64,000 nucleotides of DNA, taken from NCBI RefSeq assembly GCF_024701975.1, contig NZ_JANLNM010000002.1:372001-436000 (forward strand), in the 5' to 3' direction. The translations under genes and the position numbers were made by a program. The DNA is from Variovorax sp. ZS18.2.2. Its GTDB lineage: Bacteria > Pseudomonadota > Gammaproteobacteria > Burkholderiales > Burkholderiaceae_C. The notes beneath the pieces were generated by a model that was not told where the DNA came from, did no database searches, and saw nothing but the letters and a program-made list of their open reading frames with translations. Below, piece by piece: positions 16,633 through 27,991 of the stretch (positions are counted from its first letter, which is position 1; each line of letters starts with the position of its first letter).

Positions 16633-17340
16633 GTGACACCAGACCCGCTTCGCCCCGTTCTCAATCGCCTGCTCGAGGCGCTACCGCTCACGGACAAGGC
16701 GCATTTGCTCGAACGCTGCGACAGCGTGGAGCTGGCCGCGGCGCAGATCCTGTACGAGCCGGGCGACGTCATTCATCACATCCACTTTCCCACGAGCGCG
16801 TTCGTCTCGCTGGTGTCCACCGTGGACGGCCACGACGGCCTGCAGACGGGCATGGTGGGCAACGAGGGCGCGCTGGGCTACGAGCTTTCGCTGGACGTGC
16901 AGAGCGCGCCCTTGCGAGCACTGGTGCAGGGCCCGGGCATGGCCTGGCGCCTGACGGCGCAGTCGTTCGCGCAGGAGCTCGCGCAGAACACGATGCTCAA
17001 GCGCATCCTCAACCGCTACGTGTGCGTGCTCTTGATGGAGTTCGGCCGCTCGGGCCTGTGCAACCGCTTCCACCAGATCGAGGAGCGCCTGGCGCGCTGG
17101 CTGCTGACCACGCAGGACTGCGCGCACTCGGCGCACCTCGCACTCACCCATGAAGTGCTGGGCCGCATGCTGGGCGTGCGGCGGGTCGGCATCACCAATG
17201 CGGCAACGGCGCTGCACACACGCCGGCTGATCGACTATCGCCGCGGGGTCATCACCATCACGGACCGCGAAGGGCTGGAGAACGCGGCGTGCGATTGCTA
17301 CCGGGCCAACCGCCGCGGCTACACGCATCTGATCGCATAA
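16633..17340 (+). CDS. Crp/Fnr-family regulator, copy 2
   Basis: This 235-residue regulator has the same architecture as the one at 15757: a sensor barrel ('IHFPTSAFVSLVSTVDGHD', 'MVGNEGALG'), a dimer helix ('RILNRYVCVLLMEF') and HTH_Crp ('LTHEVLGRMLGVRRVGITNAA'). It too lacks canonical cAMP-binding residues. The GTG at 16633 is preferred because AGGCGG precedes it at a good distance and the upstream extension to 16543 is low-complexity. The two genes probably arose by duplication and share the block 'ADQ..LGVRR.G.T.AA' only loosely, so they are not recent copies. Confidence 0.88.
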   Translation: MTPDPLRPVLNRLLEALPLTDKAHLLERCDSVELAAAQILYEPGDVIHHIHFPTSAFVSLVSTVDGHDGLQTGMVGNEGALGYELSLDVQSAPLRALVQGPGMAWRLTAQSFAQELAQNTMLKRILNRYVCVLLMEFGRSGLCNRFHQIEERLARWLLTTQDCAHSAHLALTHEVLGRMLGVRRVGITNAATALHTRRLIDYRRGVITITDREGLENAACDCYRANRRGYTHLIA

Positions 17341-17363
17341 CTGACGGTTGGTGGGCGCGTTGT

Positions 17364-17618
17364 TTACGCGGGAGCGCGCAGGTCGTTCTCGCGCAGCATG
17401 ATGGGCGCCGTGGAGCCCCCTGCCAGCCGGCGCCGCACGGCCGCATCGAACTCCTCGATGTGCTGGCCGTAGGTCTCGAGCGGGTCGGCGTTCTCGGCGG
17501 TGCGGTAGTGGTAGCGCAGGACTTCCCTTCCGATGCTCGCGTTCACGTCCTGGCCCTCCACCGTCACCGAAAACCTGACCGTGCCCGAAGCGTCGTGAAA
17601 GAAGGGAGCGTCAGCCAT
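17364..17618 (-). CDS. DUF1488-like small protein
   Basis: This 84-residue protein reads 'GTVRFSVTVEGQDVNASIGREVL' in its first half and 'FDAAVRRRLAGGS' in its second, a pattern that resembles DUF1488 proteins of Proteobacteria. The family is of unknown function and adopts a small alpha/beta fold. It is convergent with the Crp-like gene and divergent from the SUFU-domain gene. Family assignment is by recall of the pattern, so it is tentative. Confidence 0.7.
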   Translation of the reverse strand: MADAPFFHDASGTVRFSVTVEGQDVNASIGREVLRYHYRTAENADPLETYGQHIEEFDAAVRRRLAGGSTAPIMLRENDLRAPA

Positions 17619-17789
17619 GGCGTGGCTTCGTGTGTGTCAAGGAGGTTCCTTTGAACGGATGCGCAGGAAGAGGCCCGCGTCGGACCACTCTAGTCCTTTC
17701 GTTGGGTGGTGTCTGTCAGCTCTCACGCCTATGCTCTTGCCGGCGCAAATACACCGGCGCGCAGAGACACCGACCAGAAGGAGAAGCCG

Positions 17790-18452
17790 ATGAGTTCCAT
17801 GGAAGAAGTCTGGGCGTACCGCGAGGAGACGCTCTACCCGCAGTTGTTCGGCGAGAAGCGCAGCGGCATCTACGTGCTGGACTTCGATGTTTTCTCGTCG
17901 CTCGGCGCCGAGGACATCGACCCGGCCTGGCTGCACCTGGGCGTGTTCGAGTTCGAGCCGACGCCCGCGCGCAACTCGTGGCTCTACGTCACCTCGGGCG
18001 GATCGACGCCCTGGGAAACGGAGCCCGATGAATACGACCCCGAGGACTATTCATGGCTCGGCTCCGAGCTGGTCATCGAGGTGCATTCGCAGCCCGAGGA
18101 CCAGTGGGCGATCAAGCTCCTGCGCCGGGTGCTGGCCTTCAACGTGTTGCTCGCACACGGGCGCTTCGGAGAAGACAAGCCGTTGCTCGACTACGGCGAC
18201 CGGATCCCGATGGGCGATGTGATCCGCGAGAAGGGGGCCGTGGGCCTGCGCAACATCGTGCTGGCTGAGCCGAAGCACTATCCCGCCACGGCGCAACTGG
18301 CCTCGGGCAAGTTCGACTTCCTGCACGTGGTGGGCATCACCGATTCCGAAAAAGACTGGGCCAAGGCGCACAGCTCCGAGGCGCTGGTGCGCCTGCTCGA
18401 AGTGCATGGCGGCTTTCCGGTGACGGACCCGGGGCGCAAGGCCGTCGTCTGA
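17790..18452 (+). CDS. SUFU (suppressor of fused)-domain protein
   Basis: This 220-residue cytoplasmic protein is made almost wholly of the SUFU domain: 'GIYVLDFDVF', 'WLYVTSGGSTPWE', 'SELVIEVHSQPEDQWAI', then 'FLHVVGITDSEKDWAKAHSSEALVRLL'. Bacterial SUFU proteins are widespread and of unclear role, some acting as immunity proteins near polymorphic toxins. No toxin gene is adjacent here. The ATG at 17790 follows an AAGGAGA ribosome site; the frame is open to 17706 without support. The protein is acidic and has no signal peptide. Confidence 0.87.
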   Translation: MSSMEEVWAYREETLYPQLFGEKRSGIYVLDFDVFSSLGAEDIDPAWLHLGVFEFEPTPARNSWLYVTSGGSTPWETEPDEYDPEDYSWLGSELVIEVHSQPEDQWAIKLLRRVLAFNVLLAHGRFGEDKPLLDYGDRIPMGDVIREKGAVGLRNIVLAEPKHYPATAQLASGKFDFLHVVGITDSEKDWAKAHSSEALVRLLEVHGGFPVTDPGRKAVV

Positions 18453-18458
18453 ACCTGC

Positions 18459-20861
<2,403 letters not shown>

Positions 20862-20891
20862 CAGGTCTCCGTCGTTTTCTTGTAGTGCGGG

Positions 20892-21302
20892 TCAGCGCAG
20901 TTGCTGGATGCGGATCATGTTGCCCGCCGGGTCGCGCACCGCGCAGTCGCGCACGCCGTAGGGCTGGTCGGTCGGCTCCTCGACGATCTCGGCCTTGCCG
21001 GCCTGCAGTTTCGCGAAGGCGGCAGCGAGGTCCTTGGTGGCCAGGAGGATCGTCGCGTAGGTGCCCTTGGCCATCATCTCGGCGACGGTGCGGCGCTCGT
21101 CGGCGGTGATGCCGGGCGTGGCGGTCGGCGGATACAACACGATGGAAATGGCGGGCTGGCCTGCTGGGCCGACCGTGATCCAGCGCATGCCTTCGTAGCC
21201 GACGTCGTTGCGGACTTCGAAGCCGAGGGTGTCGCGGTAGAAGGCGAGGGAGGTCTCCGGGTCGGTGTGCGGGAGGAAGCTCGAGTGGATGGTGATGTCC
21301 AT
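20892..21302 (-). CDS. VOC-superfamily protein (glyoxalase/bleomycin-resistance fold)
   Basis: This 136-residue protein has the paired beta-alpha-beta-beta-beta units of the vicinal oxygen chelate fold: 'PETSLAFYRDTLGFEVRNDVG' at the start and 'DQPYGVRDCAVRDPAGNMIRI' near the end. Members include metal-dependent enzymes and drug-sequestering proteins. It sits between an AraC regulator (10-bp gap) and a UvrA-like ATPase (30-bp gap) on the same strand, a context that suggests resistance to a DNA-damaging or toxic compound. Substrate unknown. Confidence 0.9.
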   Translation of the reverse strand: MDITIHSSFLPHTDPETSLAFYRDTLGFEVRNDVGYEGMRWITVGPAGQPAISIVLYPPTATPGITADERRTVAEMMAKGTYATILLATKDLAAAFAKLQAGKAEIVEEPTDQPYGVRDCAVRDPAGNMIRIQQLR

Positions 21303-21312
21303 GGCAGTGGTG

Positions 21313-21783
21313 CTAGGTAGTGGATTGAGGCGCCGATGCTAATTCCGGAGTTGGGTCCGGCGCTTCTCGATTCCTGATCGGTCGCGTCACCTGCCGGGCC
21401 ACACACGACGGAATGCCCTCGGTCGTGTTCGCGTCCTGCCGCCGGTAGACACCGGGCGGCACGCCCACCAGCTCGGTGAAGCGGGTGGTGAAGGTGCCCA
21501 GCGATCCGCAGCCGACCGAGAAGCACACGTCGGTCACGCTCATGTCACCGCGGCGCAGCAGCGCCATCGCGCGCTCGACGCGCCGCGTCATGAGGTAGGC
21601 GTAGGGCGGCTCGCCGTAGGCGATGCGGAACTGGCGGCTCAGGTGGCCGGCCGACATGCCCGCGTCGCGCGCGAGCGTCTCGACATCCAGCGGCTGCGCG
21701 TAGTCGCGGTCGATGCGGTCGCGCACGCGGCGCAGCCTGGCAAGGTCGCGCAGGTGCTGCGCTTCGGTGGGTCTGCTGGTCAT
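21313..21783 (-). CDS. AraC-type helix-turn-helix regulator
   Basis: This protein of about 156 residues carries the two-HTH AraC DNA-binding domain near its N-terminus ('LDVETLARDAGMSAGHLSRQF' region and 'MSVTDVCFSVGCGSLGTFTTRF') followed by a disordered tail of about 40 residues. There is no separate N-terminal sensor domain. The ATG at 21783 is preferred over an upstream TTG at 21819. It is the first gene of the AraC-VOC-UvrA group, and such AraC-VOC pairs are common. It probably activates or represses its own operon. Confidence 0.85.
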   Translation of the reverse strand: MTSRPTEAQHLRDLARLRRVRDRIDRDYAQPLDVETLARDAGMSAGHLSRQFRIAYGEPPYAYLMTRRVERAMALLRRGDMSVTDVCFSVGCGSLGTFTTRFTELVGVPPGVYRRQDANTTEGIPSCVARQVTRPIRNREAPDPTPELASAPQSTT

Positions 21784-21847
21784 CCGCGGGATCGTGCCAT
21801 GGCGCACCGAAGTGCTCAAGCCGGCCCCGCGTTGCGCGGGGTTGTTG

Positions 21848-22930
21848 TCAGGCCGCGGCCGGACCCTGGACGTGTGCCGCCGCGGTCATCGCCGGATCGG
21901 CCTCGACGCGCATCTTCGGCAGGTGCTGCGGGTACTCGCGCTGCATGAAGTCGATGAGGCCTTCGCGCACGCTGCAGCGCAGGTCGAAGGCCAGGCCCGA
22001 GGTGGCGGCGGTGCAGAGCACGCGGACCTGCATCGTGCGCTCGGTGGCGTCGGTCACGCGCAGGTTGAAGAAGCGGCCGTCCCATTCGGGCGCGGCCTTC
22101 ACGATGCGCTCGGCCTCTTCGCGCAGCGGCGCGAGCGGCATGCCGTAATCGACATAGATGAACACCGAGCCGAGCAACTGCGCGGAGTGGCGCGTCCAGT
22201 TCTGGAACGGCTTCTCGATGAAATAGGTGAGCGGCAAGATCAGGCGCCGGTCGTCCCAGATGCGCACCACCACGAAGGTGCCGGTGATCTCTTCGACACG
22301 GCCCCATTCGCCCTCGACCACCAGCACGTCGTCGATGCGGATCGGCTGCGCCAGCGCGATCTGCAGGCCGGCGATGAGGTTGCTGAAGACCGGCTTGGCC
22401 GCCAAGCCAGCCACGATGCCGATCACGCCGGCCGAGGCCAAAAGGCTCGCGCCGACCTGGCGCGCGCCCGGAAAGGTCATGAGCATCATCGCGCCGCCGG
22501 CCACGATGACCACCGACATGGCAGTGCGCGCGAGCACGCGGGTTTGCGTGAGCACGCGGCGCGCCTGCAGGTTGTCGGCCACGTCGGAGGGGTGCTGCGC
22601 CAGCACGCCGTCGGCGAAACCGCTGATGGCGCGCACGATGAGCCAGGTGGTTGCGGCGATGAGCAGAAGGCCGTTCAGATGCCGCACGCCGGCGATGAAG
22701 CGCAGGTCGTCGGGCGCAGCCTGGAAGATCAGCAGCAGCGCCACCAGCGGCAGCGCGAGCCGCGCCGGCGCGTTGCAGTTGATCACCATCGCGTGCACCG
22801 CGGGCGCGGGCCGCGTGATGCGCTTGAGCACGAGGCCGCCGATGCGGTGGACCAGAAGAGCGAGCGGAACGGCGACGAGGACGGCAAGCCAGGTGCCGAA
22901 CCAGGGGTGGGCAAGGATCTCTTGGGTCAT
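21848..22930 (-). CDS. MscS-family mechanosensitive ion channel
   Basis: This 360-residue inner-membrane protein has about four N-terminal membrane segments, then the pore helix and beta domain of MscS: 'ASAGVIGIVAGLAAKPVFSN', 'LAQPIRIDDVLVV', 'GEWGRVEEITGTFVVVRIWD'. The C-terminal alpha/beta domain follows. Such channels release solutes on hypo-osmotic shock. Its ATG overlaps the stop codon of the FUSC gene (TGATG), so the two are translationally coupled. Confidence 0.93.
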   Translation of the reverse strand: MTQEILAHPWFGTWLAVLVAVPLALLVHRIGGLVLKRITRPAPAVHAMVINCNAPARLALPLVALLLIFQAAPDDLRFIAGVRHLNGLLLIAATTWLIVRAISGFADGVLAQHPSDVADNLQARRVLTQTRVLARTAMSVVIVAGGAMMLMTFPGARQVGASLLASAGVIGIVAGLAAKPVFSNLIAGLQIALAQPIRIDDVLVVEGEWGRVEEITGTFVVVRIWDDRRLILPLTYFIEKPFQNWTRHSAQLLGSVFIYVDYGMPLAPLREEAERIVKAAPEWDGRFFNLRVTDATERTMQVRVLCTAATSGLAFDLRCSVREGLIDFMQREYPQHLPKMRVEADPAMTAAAHVQGPAAA

Positions 22931-25170
22931 CAGGCGGTGGTGCTCGTTGTGGCTTCTGTTGTCTCGTTCAGGGGTTGGAGAATGCGCGCCGCGTCGTCGC
23001 GCAGCTGCGTGGCCAGGGCCGTCGCCAGGTCGAGGCGGCGCAGCAGCCAGGGGCTGATGTCGTTGTCGAACGGGTCGGGCAGGGGAATCGGGCCGCCCAC
23101 GGCGGTGGAGCCCGGGCTCTCGGGTTGAGAGGGGCCGGTGGTCGGTGTGGTTCCGATCGCGGCCTCGATGCGCTGCGCTGTGCGCGCGAGCGGGCCCTCG
23201 ACCTCGCCCGGCGTGAGGCGGTCGCGCCGCAGCACCAGCATCGATTTCACGGCGCTCAGCTGCGCGAGCATCTGGTAGCTGTGGGCCTGCAGGTGTTCGA
23301 GCGGCTCCAGCGGCGGCTGCACCGCGCGCGGCTCGGACAAGGCGCGCTGCGTGGCCTGCACCAGGGCCGAGAGGCTGTCGAAAGCCTCGCGGCGCGCGAG
23401 CCGCCATTCGAGTTCGGGACTGCTGTCGATGGCCTGCAGTTGGCCAAGGCCGAGCGCAAGCCGCGCATGCCGCGCCTGCGCGGTGAGCACGCGCGCCACC
23501 AGCGCCGGGATCTGCGTGCGCTCCCACGAGGGCAGCACATAGCAGAAGCCCCAGGCGAGCGCGGCGCCGATGAGCGTGTCGGCGATGCGCTCGAACAGCG
23601 CGAAGATGGGCGCGGTGCCGGTGTTCAGCATGTGCGCCTGCACGAGGCCGAGCACGGTGGCCGCCACCGCGGTGATGAGGTAGCGCCGCACCGCGAAGCT
23701 GTGGGCAATGGCCTGCGAGACCGTCACGATCAGCAGCAGCATCAGCGCCGAGGGGTGCGCCGAAAGCAGCCCCACCGCGAGCACGCAACCGAGCAGCGTG
23801 CCGGCCACGCGGGCGTTGCGCCGCTCCAGCGTCTGCGAGAGGCTGCCGCGCAGCACGACCACGATGGTCAGCAATATCCAGTAGTCGTGCGAGCCCCAGG
23901 GCATCGACACCGCAATGCCGTAGCCGGCCGCGATGGCGAGCGCCGCGCGAATGGCATGGCGCAGCGGCGGCTGGTCCCAGCGCCACAGCGTGAAGAAGGG
24001 GCGCCACGTCCAGTCGGTCGGGCTCACGAAAAGCTGCCAGTTGGCGCGCACCACCGCGAGGTTGGGCTCGGCATCGCCGCGCGCCATGGCCGAGAGGCGC
24101 AGCACCTCGTCGTTGATGTGGCCGATGCGGCTGGCGAGGCCGCGCGCGAGCATCGCGGCCGTGGGGCCGGGGTGGCCGTGGTGGTGCTCGTCATCGGCCG
24201 AGACGTGGATGGCCGCGAGCCGCGGGCGACGGTCGGTCACCGGGTCGGGGTGGCGGCGCAGCAGGAGCGCGTCCGCGAGGGCGATGGTTTCGTCGGAAAG
24301 CTCTTCGAGCACGCGGCGCATTTCGATCAGCGCGTCGGCGTGAGCCGGGTGGGCCAGGAGCGCATCGAGGTCGAGCTCGCTCGCGAGCAGCTGGTCGCGC
24401 ATCTCCAGCACGATCACCAGCATGGCGGCCAGGCGCTGGCGGCGCGGCGTCCGGGGCGATTCGAGCACGATGTCGCGCGTGGCCTGCAGCTGGTCGGCCA
24501 GCGCGGCCTGCTCACGCAGCAACTGGCCGAGCACCGGGGCGGGGGTGTCGCGGATGTCGCGGGTTTCGTCCTGCGGGGTGAACTGGCCGGCCTCGGTGCG
24601 CATGAGCGCGGCCAGCGAATAGAGCACGTCGGCCACCGACTGGGTGCGAAAACGCCCGTTCAGCGCGAGGTTGGCGAGCGTCGCCCAGATCACGTATAGG
24701 CCCGCGCCCAGCCCGAAGTGCCAGGTGCGCAGGATGGCCTCGGCCATGTCGACCGGCGCGGGCGTGGCCATCGAGAAGACCATCGAGAACATCACCGCGA
24801 TGGCGATGGGAATGCCGCGCTTGCCCCAGGCCATGGCCAGGAAGGCCATGAAGGTGGCGGGCACCAGCAACAGCCCGAGGCGGATGGGCGCGGTGTGCAG
24901 CATCTGCACCGCGAAGAAGAGCGGCAGCCCGATGAGCGGCGCCGGCAGCATCTGGAAGAACTTGCCGCGGCGCGGGCCGGGCAGGTCGGGCGGCGCGGTG
25001 ACGATCACGCCCGTGGCCGCGGCCGACGCGGCAATGGTGCCGAGCCAGAGATGCACGCCACCCGAGATGAACAAGAGGCCGAGCGCGACGGTGAGCCCGC
25101 TCGCGACATAGTGGCTTAGCGCAATGCGCAGCGCGGCGCGGAACCGGTCGGCGGCGCGGGGGCCGAACAT
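22930..25170 (-). CDS. FUSC-family membrane exporter (AaeB/YccS-like)
   Basis: This 746-residue inner-membrane protein has two clusters of about five to six membrane segments separated by cytoplasmic regions, the layout of FUSC proteins such as AaeB and YccS. Typical segments are 'SHYVASGLTVALGLLFISGG' near the N-terminus and 'HAIRAALAIAAGYGIAVSM' and 'DYWILLTIVVVLRGSLSQT' in the second cluster. The family exports aromatic carboxylates and related acids. The ATG at 25170 overlaps the suhB stop (TGATG); a GTG three bases upstream is also possible. No membrane-fusion partner is adjacent. Confidence 0.9.
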   Translation of the reverse strand: MFGPRAADRFRAALRIALSHYVASGLTVALGLLFISGGVHLWLGTIAASAAATGVIVTAPPDLPGPRRGKFFQMLPAPLIGLPLFFAVQMLHTAPIRLGLLLVPATFMAFLAMAWGKRGIPIAIAVMFSMVFSMATPAPVDMAEAILRTWHFGLGAGLYVIWATLANLALNGRFRTQSVADVLYSLAALMRTEAGQFTPQDETRDIRDTPAPVLGQLLREQAALADQLQATRDIVLESPRTPRRQRLAAMLVIVLEMRDQLLASELDLDALLAHPAHADALIEMRRVLEELSDETIALADALLLRRHPDPVTDRRPRLAAIHVSADDEHHHGHPGPTAAMLARGLASRIGHINDEVLRLSAMARGDAEPNLAVVRANWQLFVSPTDWTWRPFFTLWRWDQPPLRHAIRAALAIAAGYGIAVSMPWGSHDYWILLTIVVVLRGSLSQTLERRNARVAGTLLGCVLAVGLLSAHPSALMLLLIVTVSQAIAHSFAVRRYLITAVAATVLGLVQAHMLNTGTAPIFALFERIADTLIGAALAWGFCYVLPSWERTQIPALVARVLTAQARHARLALGLGQLQAIDSSPELEWRLARREAFDSLSALVQATQRALSEPRAVQPPLEPLEHLQAHSYQMLAQLSAVKSMLVLRRDRLTPGEVEGPLARTAQRIEAAIGTTPTTGPSQPESPGSTAVGGPIPLPDPFDNDISPWLLRRLDLATALATQLRDDAARILQPLNETTEATTSTTA

Positions 25171-26228
25171 CACTTGGCGGAAGCGTCGCCCTCGGAGGGG
25201 CTGGCAGGTGCTTCACGGCGGATGCGCGTGAGCTTGCGCTGCACGGGCTTGGCGGCCACGGCGGGTGCTTCGCCATTGGCCGATTCAGCCGATTCGTCGG
25301 CGAAATCGACCACCGTGCTGCGGGCGTAGAGATCGACCGAGGCGTCGTCGGCGTTCGACTTGGTCGAGGCCGACACGGCGCGCACGCGGTCGCTGGCGCG
25401 CAGCTTGTCGTCCACGTTGGCGAACTTCGAATACTTGGCGAGCAGCGGCACGATCTGGCCGTAGATGCGCGGGGCGCCGGCGAGGCACTCGCGCTGTTCG
25501 AGGAAATCGGGCTCGCCCGTGAAGTTGCCGATGAGGCCGCCGGCCTCGGTGACCAAGAGCGAACCCGCGGCCACGTCCCAGGGGTTGAGGCCGGTTTCGA
25601 AGAAGGCATCGGTGAAGCCGGCCGCCACGTAGGCGAGGTCGAGCGCCGCGGCGCCGGGGCGGCGCAGGCCGGCCATGCGGGGCATCATGTCCGCCATGAT
25701 GGCCAGGTACTGCTTGAAGTTGTCGCCGCTGCGGAACGGAAAGCCGGTGGACACCAGGCACTCGCTCAACTTGGTGCGCTTGGAGACGCGGATGCGCCGG
25801 TCGTTCATGTAGGCGCCGCGGCCCTTGGTGGCGGTGAAGAGGTCGTTGCGGCTCGGGTCGTAGATGACCGCCTGCTCGATCTTGCCGCGCACCGACAAGG
25901 CGATCGACACGCAGTAGACCGGGAAGCCGTGGATGAAATTGGTGGTGCCGTCGAGCGGATCGATGATCCAGACGTAGTCGGAGTCTTTGGCGCCGTATTC
26001 GGTGCCCGATTCTTCGGCCAGGATGCCGTGCCCCGGGTATGCGCCAAGCAGCGTTTCGATGATGACCTTCTCGCTGGCGTGATCGACTTCGGTGACGAAG
26101 TCGTTGACTTGCTTTTGCGAGATGCGCACGGACTCGACGTCGAGGGCGGCGCGATTGATGATGGCGCCGGCGGCGCGTGCGGCCTTGACGGCCACATTGA
26201 GCATGGGATGCAGGTTGGGGGACGACAT
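25170..26228 (-). CDS. suhB: Inositol monophosphatase family protein SuhB
   Basis: This 352-residue protein has the IMPase metal motifs: 'AEESG', '[15 protein letters not shown]' and '[15 protein letters not shown]'. The catalytic domain occupies about residues 1-265. The C-terminal 85 residues are low-complexity and end in a basic segment ('[15 protein letters not shown]'), a tail often seen in Burkholderiales versions. SuhB hydrolyses inositol phosphates and in E. coli also joins rRNA antitermination complexes. The gene is divergent from trmJ, and its stop overlaps the FUSC start. Confidence 0.92.
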   Translation of the reverse strand: MSSPNLHPMLNVAVKAARAAGAIINRAALDVESVRISQKQVNDFVTEVDHASEKVIIETLLGAYPGHGILAEESGTEYGAKDSDYVWIIDPLDGTTNFIHGFPVYCVSIALSVRGKIEQAVIYDPSRNDLFTATKGRGAYMNDRRIRVSKRTKLSECLVSTGFPFRSGDNFKQYLAIMADMMPRMAGLRRPGAAALDLAYVAAGFTDAFFETGLNPWDVAAGSLLVTEAGGLIGNFTGEPDFLEQRECLAGAPRIYGQIVPLLAKYSKFANVDDKLRASDRVRAVSASTKSNADDASVDLYARSTVVDFADESAESANGEAPAVAAKPVQRKLTRIRREAPASPSEGDASAK

Positions 26229-26358
26229 TCTGGATTGTGAGAAGAACGGTGGGAGTGGTCCCCAAAATGCAATCTTGGCGACCCTGCGACCCGGCGATGC
26301 GGGCGGCGAGAATCGGGCATTTTACCGGCTCCGCCCCGTTAGTGTCTCCAAACCCCCC

Positions 26359-27102
26359 ATGCGCACCCGTTTCATCCTGATCCAGACCAGCCACGCAGGC
26401 AATGTGGGCGCCGCCGCCCGCGCCATGAAAACCATGGGTTTCGACGACCTGGTGCTGGTGGCGCCGCGCTGGGCCAACGTGCTGCGGCGGGAAGAAACCA
26501 TCCAGCGCGCGAGCGGCGCGCTCGACGTGCTGACCAACGCCCGCATCGTCGAGACGCTGGACGAGGCGCTCGACGGCGTGACTCACCTGTGCGCCACCGC
26601 CATGATCCCGCGCGACTTCGGCCCGCCGACGCGTACGCCCCGGGAGCACCTGGAGCCCCTGGTGAAGCAGGGGGATGCGCAGCATGTGGCCTTCCTGTTC
26701 GGCTCGGAGCGTTTCGGCATGCGCAATGAAGACGTCTACCGCTGCAACGTTGCCCTGAGCATTCCGACGGACCCGAAATTCGGCTCGCTCAACCTGGGCG
26801 CGGCCATCCAGGTGGTGGCCTACGAATGGCGCCTGGCGCTCGGCGGGTATGAGGTGCGCGACGCCACGGCCCCCGTGCAGGCCGCCGATGCGCAAGCGGT
26901 GGCAGGCATGCTCGACCATTGGGAGCGTTCGCTGGTGGACATCGGCTTTCTCGACCCGGCCGCGCCCAAGAAGCTGATGCCGCGGCTGCAGCAGCTGTTC
27001 AACCGGGCCCAGCCGACGCCCGAGGAAATCCACATCCTGCGCGGCATCGCCAAGGCCATGACGGATGCGGCCAAGGCCCCCAAAGGTGGCTCGGGCGGCT
27101 AA
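26359..27102 (+). CDS. trmJ: tRNA (cytidine/uridine-2'-O-)-methyltransferase TrmJ
   Basis: This 247-residue SPOUT-class methyltransferase starts 'MRTRFILIQTSHAGNVGAAA', the TrmJ/TrmH N-terminal signature. 'FLFGSERFGMRNED' and 'SIPTDPKFGSLNLGAAIQVV' make up the knotted SAM-binding site. It methylates the ribose of position 32 in several tRNAs. The ATG at 26359 begins the domain; the frame is open upstream to 26092 without support. It is divergent from suhB and followed after 78 bp by cysE. Confidence 0.95.
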   Translation: MRTRFILIQTSHAGNVGAAARAMKTMGFDDLVLVAPRWANVLRREETIQRASGALDVLTNARIVETLDEALDGVTHLCATAMIPRDFGPPTRTPREHLEPLVKQGDAQHVAFLFGSERFGMRNEDVYRCNVALSIPTDPKFGSLNLGAAIQVVAYEWRLALGGYEVRDATAPVQAADAQAVAGMLDHWERSLVDIGFLDPAAPKKLMPRLQQLFNRAQPTPEEIHILRGIAKAMTDAAKAPKGGSGG

Positions 27103-27134
27103 AACCCCATCGAAAGTACGCGAAGACACCGGGC

Positions 27135-27164
27135 TTTAGACTGCCCGCCCACTATCGATATAAC
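27135..27164 (+). promoter_or_regulatory. Predicted cysE promoter
   Basis: TTTAGA (27135-27140) and TATAAC (27159-27164) are spaced by 18 bp and lie 16 bp before the cysE ATG. The -10 box is a close match to sigma-70 consensus. It implies a short leader and separate expression of cysE from trmJ. Confidence 0.4.
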
Positions 27165-27180
27165 GACAACAAGGGCAGCG

Positions 27181-27951
27181 ATGTTTTCTCGACTGCGCGC
27201 CGACATCCGGTGCATCCTCGAACGCGACCCGGCCGCCCGCAGCGCCTGGGAAGTGATGACGGTCTACCCGGGCTTTCACGCCGTGGTGCTGCATCGCTGG
27301 GCGCACGCCTGTTGGACGCATGGATTCAAGTGGCCCGCCCGCTTCATCGCGCACTGGGCGCGGTGGATGACCGGCATCGAGATCCATCCGGCCGCAAAGG
27401 TCGGCGAGCGGGTGTTCTTCGACCATGCCATGGGCGTGGTGGTCGGCGAGACGGCCGAGATCGGCGACGGCTGCACCATCTACCAGGGCGTGACGTTGGG
27501 CGGCACCTCGCTCTACAAGGGGGCCAAGCGGCATCCGACGCTCGGGCGCGACGTGGTGGTGAGCGCGGGGGCCAAGGTGCTGGGCGGCTTCATCGTCGGC
27601 GATGGCGCAAAGATCGGCAGCAACGCGGTGGTCATCAAGCCGGTGCCGGCCGGAGCGACCGCGGTGGGCATTCCCGCACGCATCATCCCGTCCAAGACCG
27701 GCGAAAGCGCCGACGTGTCCGCACCGCAGAAGTTCTCCGCCTACGGCATCACGCAGGACGACGACCCGCTGAGCCAGGCCCTGCGCGGCCTGATCGACAA
27801 CGCATCGGGCCAGGAACACCAGATCGCGCTGCTGTGGCAGGCGATCGAGAAGCTGTCGGCCCATCCGGGCACCAAGGATTGCGTGCCCGGGGATGCGGCG
27901 CGTGACGAGAGCTTCGAGGCGGAGAAGTTGACGCAGCTGGTGGGGAAGTAG
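27181..27951 (+). CDS. cysE: Serine O-acetyltransferase CysE
   Basis: This 256-residue enzyme makes O-acetylserine from serine and acetyl-CoA, the committed step of cysteine synthesis. The N-terminal helical part 'DIRCILERDPAARSAWEVM' and 'ALVLHRWAHACW'-like segment are typical. The left-handed beta-helix carries the hexapeptide repeats 'GIEIHPAAKVGERVFFDHAM' and 'GDGCTIYQGVTLGGTSL', including the catalytic His/Asp region. The C-terminus extends about 70 residues beyond the helix. A sigma-70-like promoter lies just upstream. Confidence 0.95.
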   Translation: MFSRLRADIRCILERDPAARSAWEVMTVYPGFHAVVLHRWAHACWTHGFKWPARFIAHWARWMTGIEIHPAAKVGERVFFDHAMGVVVGETAEIGDGCTIYQGVTLGGTSLYKGAKRHPTLGRDVVVSAGAKVLGGFIVGDGAKIGSNAVVIKPVPAGATAVGIPARIIPSKTGESADVSAPQKFSAYGITQDDDPLSQALRGLIDNASGQEHQIALLWQAIEKLSAHPGTKDCVPGDAARDESFEAEKLTQLVGK

Positions 27952-27991
27952 CGCGGCTTCGGCCTCCTGCGCGCAGGGAACGCCTTCAAAG

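Noticed and set aside
22975..24699. A 574-codon plus-strand frame opposite the FUSC gene
   Set aside because: Shadow composition; the minus strand shows regular membrane segments of a known family.
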